A DNA stretch of 64,000 nucleotides from Hydractinia symbiolongicarpus (GCF_029227915.1 NC_079885.1:16875001-16939000); one strand, 5' to 3'; counted from the stretch's first letter, positions 32,101 through 47,100 are shown. A program made the numbers and translations. The notes: generated by a model from the letters alone, not told the origin.

Positions 32101-35100
32101 AGTGTTGGCAAGTATTTCTTTCTCCAACGGATCCAGAAATGGTTTACGAGTACTTGAATATGCTTCCATCGTCTTCTGAAACTTTGTGGAATATCAGCAT
32201 TTTTGTCTAAAGACAGTGAAGAATTGGGACTTCCAAACCTTTTCAGGAGATGGTTTGGAGTCAAAGCTTGAAAATCGCTAGGATCGTCACTAACTTGTGT
32301 TAGTGGTCGACTGTTGACGATATTTTCCGTCTCCGCCAACAGAGTCATCAGCTGGAAATCGGTCAACACTAGATTCTTAGTCAGAAATTTCATTGTGGTT
32401 TTCACTGTTCGTACAAGTCGCTCCCAAGTGCCACCCATGTGGGGAACAGATGGTGGGTTAAATCTCCATTCAACTTGTAGGCCGAAACAATAATTTTCAA
32501 CCTTTTGATGACCCAGTTTTTTCAGCTCTTGCTTAAGTTTGTTCGAGGCACCCTTAAAATTTGTGCCGCAATCGAAAATTATCAATTTTGGCTTTTACCA
32601 GTTCGAGATGTACCCAACGAATTGTCATGCATGTAAACGACGACACCCATTGCTTGAGTCTCTTTCTCCCCTGCTCTATCAATAGTGGTTCAAAAAAGTC
32701 TACTCCTGTATTTGTAAAGGGAGGCTCTTCCAAGTCGATTCTATGTCTTGGGAGATCCGCCATCACTGGGATTTGAGCCTTTGACCTAAACTTCTGGCAG
32801 TCGATGCATTTTTGGAATCACGCGTTTTACTGCTACGTGACCATTCAAAATCGAATCGAAAATCGAATGAAGAATAATTTTCGTAACTGACTACCATTTT
32901 TTTTCTGTCAACCGCAATAATTTAAACTGTTTTCCCCTTGATGTCTTTGTCATCAGGATCCAATGGGAGTATTTCTATGAATGGCCAAATGTTTTCGTTG
33001 CCCTGCAAGAAATTCGGGCCAGACTTCCAAGATCTTTTGCTGTCTGCAAGTTCTAGCTTGTGCATATTGTAGACCCCTCTTGTGATGACATCAGCTGGAT
33101 TTTCATCGCCAGGTATGTGATACCACTGCGAGGGATTTGTTACTTCTCGGATTTCAGAAACTCGATTTGCAATAAAGGTTTTATATCGACTTTTCTCATT
33201 TTTAATATACTGAAGTGTCAATGTCGAATCACTCCAGAAATAAACTTCTTCAATTGGTATTTTCGATTTCTTTTATGATGAATCTGTACAGCCTTACTGC
33301 AAGTGTGGCAGCATTAAGTTCAAGTCTTCGAAGGTTTTGTGGCTTCGTTGATGCAACTCTTCCCTTTGACATCACGAGGCTTATTTTACTGGTGATACCA
33401 ATTCCTCCGGTAATACATTTAGCACGTCTTTATCATTACTAACAAACTTTGTCAGTCTAAATCCACCAAGCTTCATAGATTCAATCAAATGAAGACACAG
33501 ACTTTTTCCATTTTCCACATTATTGACAGATTTTAGTAGATCATCCACGTAAAAGGACTTCAGGATGCTTTCAACTGCTGCGGCATTCTCTTTGTCAAAA
33601 TTGTCTCTTCCAGATCGTTTTAATGCATAGTTTGCACATGTCGGTGAATCCTTGGCGCCAAAAATGTGTACCGTCATTATGTCCTCCTTCCACAGAAATC
33701 TCAAGGAGTCTTTATAGGTCATCCACTTTCACTTGGAGAAACATTTCTTCTATATCAGCAGAAATTGCAATTGGGTACAGACGAAACCTCATTAAAACTC
33801 CAGTGAGGTTGAAGTCTGGACCACGTAGCAGAGCATCATGTAGACTGCGATCGTTGTGTTTTGATGCAGCATCGAATACCACTCTAATTTTTCTAGGCTT
33901 GTTTGGGTTGAAAACCGGATGATGAGGTAAATACCAGGTCTTATTGGTAGTATGACATATTTCCTCTAGAGTCATCTTTCTTGCGTATTCTTTTCTAATA
34001 TATTTATTGAAGGTATCTTTATACAATTTATGCAGATTTGGGTTCTTCCTTAGTCTTTGAAGTAGGTGTCCAAACCTCTTTTCTGCTGTTGCACGATTGT
34101 TAGGAAGGATAACGCTCTCCTTCCAAAGCATAGGGACTTCGTACTTTCCGCAGTCAAATTTGGTCTGTAGATCAAGTTTATGCAGACAGATTTTATCTTC
34201 AATAGATGGCGCAGGATCCCTGTCGTTCACATTTTTAATTGAATCTTGTTCCTACATCCTTTGTACAGCGTCATGAATACTTTCCTTTGATTCCAGATGC
34301 AATTTATTTACGAAAGGATTGCCAATGCGGCCATGTGGTCCGAAAAGCGTCCAGCCAAATGCGGTTTTTATGGCTGATAACTTTGATCCAATTCCGGTTC
34401 TCACATCAAGCGGAAGTTTAATTACTTTAATGTGCTCGAAACGAGAGATATCCTCAGGATATATTTGTGCAGGCATGTGAAAGTGTGTTTTTGGAGCGAT
34501 GTAGCATTGATCAATCTTTTCGTTTAAATCGTCTAGTGTAGATTTTGCATTCAGCATTGTCTCCTTTACTTTAATCTCATTACCAGTATCATTTATCGTA
34601 CTGATTGATATTATTTTGCTTTTCGTCTTTAATTTCAGTTTTTCAGCAACATCTCGACTGAGAAGGGTACTTTGACTGCCAGAATCGAGAAGAGCGTACG
34701 TTGTTGTCCTAGTTGAGTCCAAACCAATTTACTTGACAGGTACTACAGCAAGAAAAACGGTTTCCTTTAATTGACTAGAGATCTGGGTTTCCCCTTGAAA
34801 TGTTGGCTGATCTTTCTTCGGAGGTTCATTATCTTTCTTTTCACCAACAAAGTATTTATGCAGCGTTGTGTGGTGTCTTTCTGAGCATCCGGATTCGAAG
34901 CAGCTGTTTTTTGATGTGCATTTCGAGGTGAAATGGTCTTGTTTTAAACAGTTCTAGCACATCTTAAGTTTCTTTGCAGCCTGAAATCGTTTCTCTGGAT
35001 CCATTTCCTTGTATGTTGGACATTTGAAAAATGGATGTTTTTCCTTGCATATCCGACAAACATTGTAGTCATTAGCCTTGCGATGGAGAGTTCCAGTCCA

Positions 35101-38100
35101 TTGATTATCGTTTTGATCTTCTCCATCCCTTCTCCTATTACTTCGCTCCTTCTTCTGATCTTGGTCTGGAATTGTGTACAAGCTTCTACCAGGGAAGTCG
35201 TCAGGAAGGTATGATTCCTTCGATGCAAGGATTCTTTCTTGCAGCCAGGACTCTAAGTGAGTAAGGTTTGGTTCTTGACTTCTGCGGATTTTGAGACAAT
35301 ATTCCGCCCACTTCGGATGCAGGTATTGAGGTAGACGTTTACAAGCTTGGTGGAGAACGTCGGTGCTGTATAGGTCGGAGACATTTTTCAGCTTCTGCAA
35401 CGTTATTAAACATTCACTTATGGTATAATACAAATCTGTTAAACCAACGGAATCTCTATTTACAATGGGTTTTCCATTGGTCATCTTTGATAGGACAGCA
35501 TGAGCAATTCGTGATCTTTGCCCAAACATGTATTTTATTCTTTTCAGGGACATGACGTATCCCTCATAATCCTTTTTGAATCCCTGAATTGCGCGTCGTA
35601 CTTCACCTTTTACATGTTGATTAAGGTAAACACATTTCTGTATTGTTGACAAATACTCTTGACTGTGAACTAATTCTTTGAAACTGGTGACAAAATCGAC
35701 GTATTGCTGAGGGGATCCGTCAAACCAAGGTATTCTGATGCAAGGTAGTCCTTGTTGGACAAACCATGACGACAGCGAATCTTCTACCTTTGCGTCGGAT
35801 GGTAATGGTGGTATCTTTACGTCTAGAAAATCAATCCATGAGTCCACCTGATTGTTTTCCAATGGCCATTGTCTTACTTGTGTTAAAACATTGGCAGTGT
35901 GGTATTAGGCTGAAAATTGGTCTTTATTTTGTATATTTAACAAAAGTGTAGTGTATTAAGGGCAATGCAGTCCAGGGTAAAGGTATGCATAATCCTAAGT
36001 ACCCTTAAATCTTGATTTTGTGAGAAATTATGACCTGTAAGAAAGTCTATATTTAAAACTACAGATGTTTTTTTTCAAAATTTTAAAAATCGTATCATGT
36101 ATATTTAGGTAGCTATTTAGATAATATTAATTCTATAAGTAAGGGTAAAAAAATTGGTGTCTATTGGTAGTCATTTGTTTGTGCCTAAAACAAAGTCCAA
36201 TAAAACTTGTGAAAATAAATGTGACAGGCTGCTTTTAGGCAAATCTAATGGCATTAACATAAAATAAAATTTGTATTACAGTACTGGAAAAATGTTGTTT
36301 AACATCGCGCTTCGCGTATCGCGACGGTATTCTCGATCCACTATAGACGTAGACGTGTTTTTACTTTCAAATTGTATCTAGAGGGCTTCGCGATGCATTC
36401 GTCTCGATATCATTCTCGATGCTATCAAGGTCATCAACACTTTCTTATAATAGAACTACTTTAAAAATAAGAGTGTATTCAACAATGATCGCAGAGATTT
36501 AAATATAATTATACTTCCTTTGTGTTACATTTTTTTAACTTATGCAAACAATCTAGGGTAAATTTAAGAACGAAGAACGGCGATAGAAAATCTTCGTTAG
36601 ATCGCATTTTAAAAGTTTTGGAACGAAAAACAGCGATAGAAAAGCATCGTTAGATCGCATTTTAAAAGTTTAAGAACGAAAAGCGGCGATAAAAATGCTT
36701 TTTTAGATCGTGTTTAAAAAATTTAAAAACAAAAACGGTGAGAGAAAAAAAAAACGTTAAAAAAGTAATGCACTAGAATTACTTTAATGAATACGAAAGT
36801 TAAAAATTTTATTATAATATACACTTATTTAAAATAAAAAAAAAGATAAAGCAGAGATGTGTTTGGAATAAAAAAAAACTTTCTCTTTATTCTCATTATC
36901 ACCTACCATCGCGACACATCGATTTCATTTAGGACTGGACCTGATTAAAAATAATGACATCACATCGTGCAGAAAGTTTAGGCGAGCGCAGAGAACATTC
37001 ATGTTAAGACCTATAGCTTACATTGAATCGCTTTTTGTATGTAATTTACGGTTAAATCTTTAAAAGATGGTTAGTTGCCTTGCGTTTCGATGTACCAATC
37101 GACCAGAGAAGTGTAAAGAAGTAAGTTTTCACAGAATCCCGTCTGTGAAAAAGAAAGAACTCAAACTAAAATGGCTAAACAGAATACGTCGTGCAGGTGA
37201 TCTACCAAGCGATCAAAGTTTTTATATTTGGTTGGCGCACTTCACAGATAGTTCCATATTAAAATATTGCCACTTTGTAAAAATGCCATTTTAGCTGGTG
37301 AACGCGATCAAAGTTTTTCATTTCTTCTCATTTCATTATTTGTACTTTTATCCACAGAACGCAACCAAATAACGTTTTGTACATTTTTATATTAAATAAA
37401 AGAACATTATACCAATTTCCAATACAATCACCAACAAAAAAGTTTTATATCTTTCGTAGCGCTCAAGTTTCTATTCTTTGTTTTTCAAAAAAGAAGCTTT
37501 TTGATGGCAGGACTTGCCGAATATTTTCAGGGGGTAAATGTACCCATTTTCTTCAATCTTTGTTACTGTTTAAGGCTCCATGTAATGCTGATAATGCAGT
37601 TTCTAAAAAAGCTTTGTCAAAACAACCATTTATAAATCAGTAGCTTCTGCAACGCATTTATGACCTACCATAATCATAAGAATGATTTTTATTTATACTA
37701 TATTAATACCCCCATTTTACCAACTTATCACGACCAGAACATTATTCGATCTTTCGATCACACATTTCAATGGTCCTCCATCACGGAGAAAATTCCAACG
37801 TTACATAAAATTTGTTTGCATTTGTGCCCAAAAAAGCGCGTGCGGAGGAAAAATATTGCTGAACTGTGAAATAAAAATAAATTGGCTTGTAAAGTAGGAA
37901 AGATTTTTTACTGAAGCGAATGATAAAGTTTTTTTGACGAAACGAGTGTTAAAAAAAGCGATTAAATATATTTTTTATTTCTTTAAAAAGAAAATATTTT
38001 GCTAAGAACGTTGCTTTGAGTCAGTAAAAGACAGCTCGTCACTTTGCATCATTATTAATTTCTCCCTTGTGAGACTCAAGAGGTTCGAAGTCGTGCGGCT

Positions 38101-41100
38101 GTAGCTTTGTAAAGTCTTTTTCATGAAGAGAATTATCCAATTCTATGTTTTCTAAGTTATAATCTTCGTCATTATTACAAGACGTCTTATCAACGAACAA
38201 TGTAAACAGTACGTAAACAAATGTTTAGAAGGTGTGCTGCTGAGGTCACGGACTTTCTGCACGATGTGATGTATGCTCATTTATTCGAACCTAGTCCCCT
38301 CGACTTTACGCGACCTTACAAATTTATTTAAAATTGAAGATGTTTACAGACCGGATTAAGGTATAAATAAAGATTTTTAACGATTGTAAAAGGTTTTTTC
38401 TGACATTTATGCATTGTCTTATCAAAATAACATTTTTTTCACTGGAGTGCCCCTAAGAACCTTAAATCTAATTTTTTGAGAAAAAAAAGCTGAGCTACAA
38501 CACCTAATAAATGTTTTTACAGTTTGATGTAAATGTGTGAACTGTGGAAACATTTTTGTAAAAACAGCATCATGTTTAACGTATGAATGTTTTTTCACCT
38601 TCTGAAAGAAGCTTCTAGACAGCTATCTGAGTTTGATTTATGCCAGAACTGTTACGAATAAACAATGCGATTACTAAGTACACTTGTTGAGCCAAAAATA
38701 TGCTTATAATTAATGTATACTAAACAGTAAGATAAAAGCATATTAGTAGGGGAGTGTGATAATAACAAAACATGGCTTGGCAGCACATCATTTCTGCTTG
38801 AATAGCATATCTAGCTATAATATCTGGTATAATATCTAGTTATAACAAAAAACTGTCTAACCTTTAGCCACTAAATTTCAGTAATTTATTACATATTAGA
38901 TTTTACAGTGGCGCCCTGTAAGCCAACACCTTTTAACGCTCTTTGATGCTCAGCACAGCTTAAAAATCAACTCCTGAACTTGTCGTTGTTAGACTGCATA
39001 ACTTGTTATTTGTATTTCAAGTCACGTAAATTTTACTTTTTTTGTAGAACTTAGAACAAGAATTAAAAACATCAGGTTTTCTTGTTGTTTTTTCTCAACA
39101 AAATCGTTTTGAGTTTCTTCATCGCCGTGTATAGTACATGCATATTTGTTACCACTGTCCTCAAGTTTTGTCATTGCAGCTAAAAATAAAATAAACCCTG
39201 AATGTGACCTGCAAGCGTTTGCAGCATTTTCAAAACAAAAAACTAACAAAAATGCGAAATCAGAGTTAAAGAAGAAAACAAGCAGCATTGTTTATCAAGT
39301 TAGTCACAGGTAATTTTGCTACTGCATTGGTTTTTAAACCAATTAGCTTGATTTTGCAAGAATTTAAAAAATCAAGATATTTTGAAAATTGTAACAAACA
39401 TTTTTTTTAATATGCGAGGTGAATTAAACTTTTATTGAAAATCCAAAACTTTAGAACTTTATTCTGGTATAAAAGGTGTTAAAAGACTATACAAAAATTT
39501 AAAGCCTGCTGCCGTTAAAAATGTCTATATTTTTTACAGCTTTTTGCTAAAGAAATGTAAGAAATTTTGTGGATAGTTGTTAACATAAAAGTTAAAAAAT
39601 AGCTTAACAAAAAATTGCCACTTGGATATAGCTAAATTCGCCTGAAATTTACGAAGAATTTCTCTTTACAATCCATTTTACCCCTGTCTTTATATTTATT
39701 TTACTTGTCTTTCAATTTCCAAATATATTGATAGCTACCGACACTTCTATAACTAGCTGCATACACATTGGAATATTCATCACAACTCAACAACAAAATC
39801 TGAAGATAAAAAACTATGATATAAAAATATTGCAAATTACAAATCCTGTTGAGCTATGTACGCCGTGTGACGTCACAAAGCAACAAAGTATGTACGAACC
39901 GAGTTGGCTTTTGTTTGATAATGGCGACCACCGTTAATGTAATTATCGATTTTGGGGGACAAAATGTGGACACATAAAAATAAAAAATAAAAATTTTTTA
40001 ATGCCATATTGTTTTCGTGATGCGTAAGATTGTATTAATTATAAAAACATTAGGTTTTTTCGTTAGTTCTCCTTTAACAGAAAAATTTAATTGAGGAACA
40101 TTTCGAAAATCTCGCATGATAAAGTACTGTTTCAACTGCATTTAACTTTCCAACAATAGCTTCATGGAAATTGGCGACAAGTGTCAATCATAATCCTGAT
40201 TGGCAACAACCTGATACTGGTGACAACTGGGAGGATGGTATGTCTTGTTGTTTTGTTTCTTTGAGTTGTTTCATTGTTTGTTTTTAAAAGTGAAGAATCT
40301 GGATCCACCGTGTTTCTAGGGCATTGCCTTTGATGATGAATATACTGCTCTGTAATAACGATTTGGGGACCAAGAAACCCTGGGAATAAGGATGTAATCT
40401 GGATATCAAATCCAATATGTAAGGTCTGTTTCGAGTTTTTATCAGCAAGGTTTAGAAACCCTGCGCTGTAAAGCAAACCAAAAACGTCTGTTATACTTGC
40501 TGCATGCTTGGTTGGTCCAAGTAGGTCTTTTTTGAATAAAAAAATAAGTTTTTTAATTAAAGAAACACGTAAAAGTAAAAACAAGCAATTTTTGTGAAGT
40601 TTTACAATAGCTTTCTAGGCAAACAAAGAACAAATAAACTACACACAAACAATTATTTTATTATGTCCTGATGAAAAATTTCTCTATTTCGAGTACAACT
40701 GTGGTCCATATGGACCATATGCAATAAATAAGTAAATACAGAGTTGTTTACTGGTGATTTTGTTATAGTTTGCTATGTGCGGGTTTCTGAATGTCTACCC
40801 TTTAAGCCTGTTTGAGTCTTGTATATGCATTCTTTTACATATATTGTGGGATAATCAATAGTAAACAAATTGATGAGGCTGCTCCTAGGAAAACACTGTC
40901 TCTGAAAAAGAAGTTGTGAAGAATATCTTGGCCTCTGATGATGATGAATATAGTTCTGCAAGTGATTGAAACTATGAAAAGAAAGAAAATGAGACCACGA
41001 TGGCAGTAATATTTGTTGTTGACTTGAGTATGTCCACTTTAGCTACCACCGCTGATGAGCTTGCTAGCTACCCAGATGAAGATAATCAACTAGATTCCCC

Positions 41101-44100
41101 TTCATAAACGGACGAGTGTAGCAGTGTACTTATATTTAGAACGTTGAATCACTTTCCAATAAATCAATTTTTAGATAAGAGATAGGTTTATGAACTTAAT
41201 AAACTAAAAAGTGTAATAGTTGGTTTCCGCACAGAAATCAAAAAAGCAAGTATCTGATATGGTGGAAGTTACTGTGTGATCTCTGTCAAACAATGTGGAG
41301 CATTTTGTTCTTACCAATACTTACCAATGATAGTCTAATCATTGTGATTCTTCTTATTGTATTTTGTATTCTTTCAGAAATAGATCACAATGCTCAAGAG
41401 TTCAGCATTAATGTAAGCAAAGGCATGCCATTGGCAATGTTGCCAAAATATGGTGCTGTTGCGACTGAGGGGGAGGAGGACTTCTGCGACCATGTAGATG
41501 ATGAAAATGAATCAGAAGAAATAGAAGAAGTATATGAAGAATATGTAAATATTGACAGTACATTGTCATCTTCTGTGTTGAGAGAGGAGTTAATCCCTGA
41601 AAAACCATTAAACTGGAACGAGTAAGGTCATGTTATTGTTACTGTGGAAGAACTGGGTTAAAAGCCAACTCTTAATAGATGACCATATTTTTTCCGGAAA
41701 GTTTCGGTTGCAATGATTATTGGTTTACAAATTTTATTTTATTTTAGTATGAGCAAGACCCAGAAGAAGAATCATAAGAGAAAGTACGAGCGCCAGCAGC
41801 AAAGGATGGCAGAAGAGGGGGTCACTGAAGAACATTTTCAACCGTAATTTGTTTTGCATAATTTATTAACTCTGTGGTTGCTTCCTTTTAAGTTAAAAGA
41901 TAGAAAATAAGACCTGGCTATACTTGGTTTGCAAAAAACAATTGATTTTTTTAAAGGGGATGTTTTAACAGGGACTACAAAACTAGCTGTCGATTTTTGA
42001 CTTTAGTGACTTGCACTTGCACGAAAGTCGAGCTTATGGTGAGGAAAAAGTTCATGAGCAATGAAGACAAAAACAACATCTTAAAACATTTTGAATATCG
42101 CATACCCAAATACAACTGAAAAAGACAGAAAAGTACCTTCCAAATATTTGATATCAATAATTTATTTTATATAAAAACTATACCTTGCTTTTAAACCTTA
42201 GCTTTTAAATAAAAACATATTCAATTGATTAAATTTATTGAAATAAAAAGCCTTTTATCCAACTAAACACTCAGGTTCCCACAAGAGACATTTATGTACT
42301 ACATTGTTACTTAGTCCAAAGATGAAATTGCTAAAGCAATGTGGAATAACTTTGGCATTAGTCGCAGACTTTTCCAAGGCTTTTCATACCGTCAATTATC
42401 CAAATCTTCTTAATTTATTAAACTACTTTGGTCTAGCCAACGAATTTTTACGTGCTATTCACAGTTATCTTGCTGAACGCGTACAATACGTCCAAATCAA
42501 CCCCGAAGTCAATCTTCTTTGTAGTACCACAAGGCAGTACATTAGGCCATTCAACGTCTATGTATCTGACAGGTCTACCATTTTACAGAATCATACCCTA
42601 CAATTCGCTGATGATACAACTATTTATATCTATTGTAAAGTGAAGTCAATAATGTCTCTGACAGAAAAACTTAAAAATGATCTCAATGTCATGAGAACTT
42701 GGTGACATGATAAAAACCTTCATTAAATCCATCCGTAACATCAAGGAGGTGTTAAAAAGAAGGAGAGAGAACTCTTTTATTTCTATTGAAATCATCCGTG
42801 GCTCATGTTTACTTTTCTCTATTGTTCTTACATCGAATTGTTAATCAGAATTTGAAATCTCACGCTTAAATTAATAAATTAGCCGTTATCTGTTGTTATT
42901 ATTTGCATAAATTATGAGCTCGCGGCTATTTTTCTCTCAGTGATGCTTGTTAGTTGATAATTTTGTCGTTTTTGCATATCATAAACAAGCAAGAAGCGAA
43001 ATGGTAGGCAAAGACGTTAGAAATATAATAGAATTGGAAGAAAAATCAAAAACATTATTGGAAAAGTTTTGAATTTAAACATGTTGAAAAAATATAAAGG
43101 AGAAGATATACAAAACCTTTCTGTAATTGAGCTTATGAGAGACACTTTAATTGATCAAGCCGGATCATACTTTCACGACATCTTGGAAATGAGAACTTAT
43201 CAAAAATTCTCAAAGCTCAGATTATAAAAAAATAGTGTGACATCAAAGCAAAAGCATACGTCACTGCGATTATACAAGTAGTATAAAAAATTGCTTAAAA
43301 CTTTTACCCAAATATACATAATTAGAACTAATAATTATTTTTTCCATGACAATGGAAAACATCACCGACATCACAGAGGGCTGCGACACCCTACCGAGAA
43401 TTCGTCTACTTTGAGAGTTGAAAACACAATTTTATAAATAACTCCTCTTGACGAAACTGTACAAAAACGTTAATCAACCCTTTAACTAACATTTTCCCAG
43501 GAGGGGACATACGAAATAGTTTTTAAGTTGTAAAACTTTCCGAACTTCCAAGGCAGTTTTTCACACTTTGAAGGCACTTCACTCTTTCCGCGTCCTTATG
43601 AAAGTGGAAAAACAAACTTCACCCCCATTGAATCTTTTAGTTTAACTAAGCCACATGTTTTCCTCCTCTTCTGCATTGCTGTAAGTGTGATTTTAAGATT
43701 TATCTTTTCTCGTTAAAACACTCGTTTTCAATGCTGGTAGGTAAATATTGGGCCCAATCAGAGCCACGGATCGGTTGAAAGGGGCACCGACACAATAAAA
43801 AATTGAATAGAAAATTTAAAGGGACGCGGCAAGTTCTCTCTCCTTCTTTTCAAAACCTCCTTGGTAACATCCAGGTCAGTACATCACAAATGATCAATGA
43901 ACACACACTTAAAAAACAAAATACATAATAAATTCAATGTAATTGAACGAAAAGAAACAAACTATTTGGGATAAAATTTAATAAAACATTTTATGGAAAC
44001 CGCATATAAATGAAATTATAACTTAAGATTTGTTTGTCTGAGTTAAGACAACTGAAAAGATTGCTCCTTTCTGTGTAAGAAAAAGGAGAATGTATGGTTA

Positions 44101-47100
44101 TGTCAAAAATAGATTATGGTTTTGTTATTTTTAAAAACTCTCCACAAATTTAGTAGCACGATAACAGAAACTCCAAAATACTGCTGCTTCTTTTGTTATC
44201 GGTGGCTGCTGTCGAGAGGAGCACGTGATTACGAGATTGCTGTGGATACCAATTAAAGAACCTTAGTACTAAACTCTACCAAAAGACAAACGTGGACAAC
44301 TAAACAAAAGCTCGAGAAGGATACGTTTAAATTTCTGTCAGCTGAAACCTTCAACGAACTCTCCGTAATAATTTGAAAGAAAAAAAGTTTAATTATAATT
44401 AGCAATTCATAATAGTTTAATAAAGCACTTTCTAAACTTCTCCAAGACAAGTAGTTTTTCCTATTTTAAATTTGTCACCTTTTTTTACCTAGCTAGCTAG
44501 CTAGCTAGCTATTTTCTTTGGAAATTTTGTGCAGAAACATGCTAAATATTGCATATAGTTAAGGCAACACAATGATTCAACTTACATGTTTAAGAAATAC
44601 AGTCCCTTGTCTCATCTCATCTCATCAAAACAAGCTTTTGATTTTACAATTATGTATTATATTTTGCAGACCGTCCGCCAAAAAAGAATCCTGAAAAATA
44701 CTGAAGGATAATGTATTTATATTAAAAGAAAGACCATTTAAAAAGGTAGCAAACCATAAAAAATTATTGGCAGGTTGTCTGTTATGGTTACAATAAAGCG
44801 GGTATAATTTCTTGTGTCTCTCAACCTTCTGAGTGATCTAATTATTACACAATGTTATTTAGAATGTGCAAGAATGGAGAGTTACATCAATGACAGTGAT
44901 CTTATTTGAGCCGTTCTATAATTCTTTTAATTTCTCCAGTGAATCGCAAGTTTCTTAAGGCTCAGGAAATCTCAGAAAAAATTCAATTTTTAGAATCAAA
45001 CTACAGAAATGTAATTGCCCTTTTTCGATATAAAAATGATATTTTGTTTGTTTGTATATTTGTTTTGTTGTTAACGTGTACATCGTTACCTTTATAGGGA
45101 GACTGATCCTACGAAGTGGACAGAGGAGAAGAGAAAGGCGAAATTGAATGCCGTTAAGGCTGCCTATCCGGTATCTGTCAACAAAATGATGGGTTGGTTA
45201 AGTTTTTTTTAACTAGTCATTGTTTGAATAAAAAACATTCGTTTGTACACTGATTTGTGATAAAAAAAAAATATAAATTGGCATAATTTTTAAAGAGCTA
45301 TCATGTTGTTGTTAATGCATGGCTGAACTCAATTCGTTTATTGACCATTTATAAACCCTAAACAAACCAATTTTAAGATTTTGGTTACAAATTTAGATCC
45401 TGATGGAGCAGAGCCTAGCCAGCTGTGTTTATCCTATTCTGTTTAGGTTTTTACTCAGCTGAGTGATTTTCATCCCAGCTAACATTATTGTTTGTTTTTG
45501 TGTTATCTTCACCAATCTGATATAGGTATTATTTCTTACAGTTAATTTTGTAACGACAGGCTGTAACTAGGCTGTGTTCGTGTTTAAACTGGCAGTTAAC
45601 TTTAACTTATTTCGCACAATCCCTCTGTAAATATTGTAGCAAAATGGGTAAACAATAGGCATAGTCTGTGTTTTTTATTTAAGTTAAAGTTGGGATACAG
45701 TTATTTTTCGAAATGGAAATAACGCCTGAGAGGGCGTACTGCTGTAAGCACTTAACATGACTTTTCAACATGGTTTACCTGTACCAAGAAGTTTATTTTT
45801 TAACTTTTGCAGGAACTTATTATGCAAAATAAAAAACACTGGCGAACTGTTTTTTGTTATGAAAAGGTTAAACAGGTTGTAGCCTGTTTTTTCTTTAATT
45901 TAGCCAAAATTTGTAGAACGGTTTTTTCGGGAAAAACTGTCTTTGTGTATCGTTCTAAGCGCTCTGTTGGATTTGCGACAGACCCTATGATTTTATTTAA
46001 ATGGAAAGGCTTAAGTTTGCTTATTCCGTAAAATAGATAATGGGTGAATGTTTTTGCTAGGATGGGGTTACAATAGACTATTTTTTATTGAAGAATACAT
46101 GAAACACCTATTACCCAATTGTTTAAGTTCTATATGATAGCGGTTTGCTGGATTTAAATAGAATACGGTGTTGTTTATGATCGCGTTTTGATGATTTTAG
46201 GACAAAATACCATTTCGTTTAAGCTCCATATTATCGCGTTTAAATAAATAAAGAAACGTCCGGTTATTGAAATATAGTGATCGATAGCGCTTTTAAACAA
46301 TCTGTTACATGTGACAACAAAAGTTACAATTGTATCTATCACCTGTTGCGTATTTTTCATAAAGAAACGTGTGAAACATCAAGATTAAAATTTATGCGCA
46401 AGTTTCCGTCTGCGAATTTTATGTTTAGTAGGTAAATTTGATATGCGAAAAATAGGAAATAACCTGCGAATAGCGATTCGCGATCCGTTAATTTGAACGG
46501 TATGGCCTATGTTAAGATTACTAGCTATATTTTTTAAACTACAAAAAAAAATTAAATAATTCTCTAAAAGTTTCCAAGTTGCTGCCTCTACAGGTACAGG
46601 GATTTAATGCTTATCATATAAAGTACCCCGAGTTAAATTCTGCTCCACTTGACTATTAAAACGTTGTCTTGGTTCTGCTGTTCCGAATCTGTGTCACAAA
46701 GTTACTTTTCATGCATGTAAAAGCAAAATAGTTGAACAGCGGTTCTACTTTTTACTTTCACACTGTGATAAAAATATTACCAATTCATTTTTAAGAAAAA
46801 AACAGACATTGTTGAAGAGCTCAGCATATCCAAATCATTAATATTTTAGTTTTGTCTTCATATTCATAAATCTTGTACCTTTTAACCTAAAATGCAGAGA
46901 TGTAGTAAGCAAAAATTATAAACAAATTTCAATGAAATATGATTTTACTAAGCGCTCCACACAGTTTACCTGCACTAAGCGCTCCACACCTGTACTGAGC
47001 GATCCACACAGTTTACCTGTACTTAGCACTCCACACAGTTTACCTGTACTAAGCCCCCTTACACAGTTTTCCTGTACTGAACCGCTCAACCTAGCGTTCA

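Larger units (their letters stand above)
31860..35870 (-). mobile_element. BEL/Pao LTR retrotransposon, degenerate internal region
   Basis: The - strand reads gag, aspartic protease, RT, RNase H and integrase in BEL/Pao order with multiple frame breaks. A polypurine tract AAGGGGAGGGG (complement of 31866-31876) follows the integrase. I could not recognise LTRs on either side, so they may be lost. The copy is antisense to the host gene, inside intron 4. Confidence 0.85.
30568..41843 (+). other. exons 4-7: GTSF1-type Trp/acidic tail and basic segment
   Basis: A 28-nt microexon (HIIRKGLEE) with a GCAG acceptor and GTAAG donor joins in phase to 40160-40237 (TSWKLATSVNHNPDWQQPDT). Then 41378-41621 supplies DEN/EEIEEVYEEY acidic repeats after KGMPLAMLPKY, and 41748-41843 supplies MSKTQKKNHKRKYERQQQRM. 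Trp110, Trp122 and Trp131 stand where GTSF1 proteins carry the tryptophans used in PIWI binding. The microexon is the least certain part, but without it the phases do not match. Confidence 0.72.

Noticed and set aside
37377-37897. three + strand open frames after the THAP fragment
   Set aside because: No transposase motif and biased composition; cannot be supported as coding.
41293-41625. stand-alone 110-residue gene
   Set aside because: The ATG lies in the intron; the acceptor at 41377 and phases show it is exon 6 of the larger gene.
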